From assembly GCA_900557285.1 (NCBI GenBank), contig USSJ01000073.1:1-6513 (forward strand): a DNA stretch of 6,513 bases, given 5' to 3'. The first letter of the stretch is position 1, and the number at the start of each line of letters is the position of its first letter. A program made the translations under genes and the position numbers. This stretch comes from an uncultured Clostridia bacterium (GTDB taxonomy: Bacteria; Bacillota; Clostridia; Christensenellales; Borkfalkiaceae). Below, in pieces: positions 6,243 to 6,513 of this stretch. The notes beneath the pieces were generated by a model, which searched no databases, was not told where the DNA came from, and saw nothing but the letters and a program-made list of their open reading frames with translations.

Positions 6243-6296
6243 ACTTATTTTCTTTATAATTATATAATATGTCGCGCGCGCGAGAGTGAGCGGAAA

Positions 6297-6312
6297 TTTT
6301 TGCAAGCAAAAA
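6297..6312. repeat. Short inverted repeat TTTTTGC/GCAAAAA
   Basis: The two 7-base arms are perfect with a 2-base centre. The next bases are A-rich on the plus strand, so it is not a plus-strand terminator. No function can be assigned. Confidence 0.3.
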
Positions 6313-6390
6313 AGCAAAAGCAGAGCTTGACCGTCCGTTTTGTTGTATTTTTTCAGTTAACGTTGACTTTACAACCGCATATTTTCGTAT

Positions 6391-6430
6391 TTTATCAAGA
6401 TAAAGCATTTTTATTGAACGGTTCCGTTCC
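6391..6430. repeat. Two small palindromes near the GC shift
   Basis: TTTATC-AA-GATAAA (6391-6404) and GAACGG-TT-CCGTTC (6417-6430) are perfect six-base inverted repeats with 2-base centres. The first is followed on the plus strand by GCATTTTTATT, weakly terminator-like; the second is followed on the minus strand by CAATAAAAATG. They lie where base composition rises toward the right edge, so they may flank the end or the control region of a neighbouring gene outside the window. Confidence 0.3.
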
Positions 6431-6513
6431 GAGTTCGCGCATCCTTCCCGAATTTCGGCGCGGCATATCGGAAAGGCGGCTTACAGACCGTCGAAGCCCT
6501 TTCCCCTTATTTT

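Larger units (their letters stand above)
5872..6513. other. AT-rich intergenic region with no convincing gene
   Basis: About 640 bases upstream of the operon promoter hold no gene I can support. The base composition is strongly AT-rich up to about 6415, then returns to coding-like GC content. A plus-strand frame is open from ATG 6141 to the edge (124 codons), but it has no ribosome binding site, passes through promoter-like TATAAT runs and several hairpins, and has a Phe/Lys-rich composition unlike the genes here. Minus-strand frames of 66 and 94 codons (between 6117 and 6408) overlap each other and have the same defects. GTTAAC occurs at 5944-5949 and 6356-6361, the second inside an imperfect palindrome (AGTTAACGTTGACT, 6355-6368). 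The region most likely holds regulatory DNA for genes to the right. Confidence 0.6.

Noticed and set aside
6481..6513. End of a minus-strand gene (last residues KGFDGL) at the right edge
   Set aside because: Only 10 codons are visible before TAA, so it cannot be told from chance; the GC rise is noted but not enough to call a gene.

Overview
The window reads as a piece of a Gram-positive (Bacillota, Clostridia-like) chromosome. Both secreted proteins carry lipoprotein signal peptides, three of the four genes have plain AGGAGG- or GAGGT-type ribosome binding sites 6-8 nt before ATG (the lipoprotein at the left edge has GAGGTG), the genes are moderately GC-rich with many GCG/GCC, TTC and GAC codons, and the non-coding DNA on the right is strongly AT-rich. 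The taxonomic guess is inference from style; no marker gene is present.

All four convincing genes lie on the minus strand, so the transcript runs from right to left. In transcription order they are: a consensus sigma-A promoter (5843-5871); a leader of about 468 nt that carries an intrinsic terminator about 90-118 nt from the predicted start (5719-5747); an 802-residue solute-binding lipoprotein (5368-2960); a perfect 15-bp intercistronic hairpin (2912-2945); a MalF-type permease (2862-1807); a MalG-type permease (1810-821) that overlaps the previous gene by ATGA; a 10-bp hairpin (790-813); and the start of a second lipoprotein with a LamG-like jelly-roll domain (673 to beyond the left edge). 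The first three genes form a complete CUT1-type carbohydrate import unit without its own ATPase. Such systems commonly share an MsiK-like ATPase encoded elsewhere, so the absence fits the family. The jelly-roll lipoprotein probably holds or recognises a glycan at the cell surface for the same nutritional task.

The region from 5369 to 6513 has no convincing gene. Positions 5369-5836 are the operon leader: purine-rich on the transcribed strand, with a degenerate GCGCAA repeat and several short alternative pairings around the terminator. Positions 5872-6513 are AT-rich and rich in inverted repeats that could be operators or hairpins. GC content rises again in about the last 95 bases, which may mark the edge of a neighbouring gene outside the window.

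The most interesting item is the leader. A strong promoter followed by a short structured RNA and a clean terminator, well upstream of a sugar-uptake operon, is the layout of transcription attenuation (riboswitch, protein-controlled or other). I do not recognise its class. The second point of interest is the binding protein, nearly twice the usual length.
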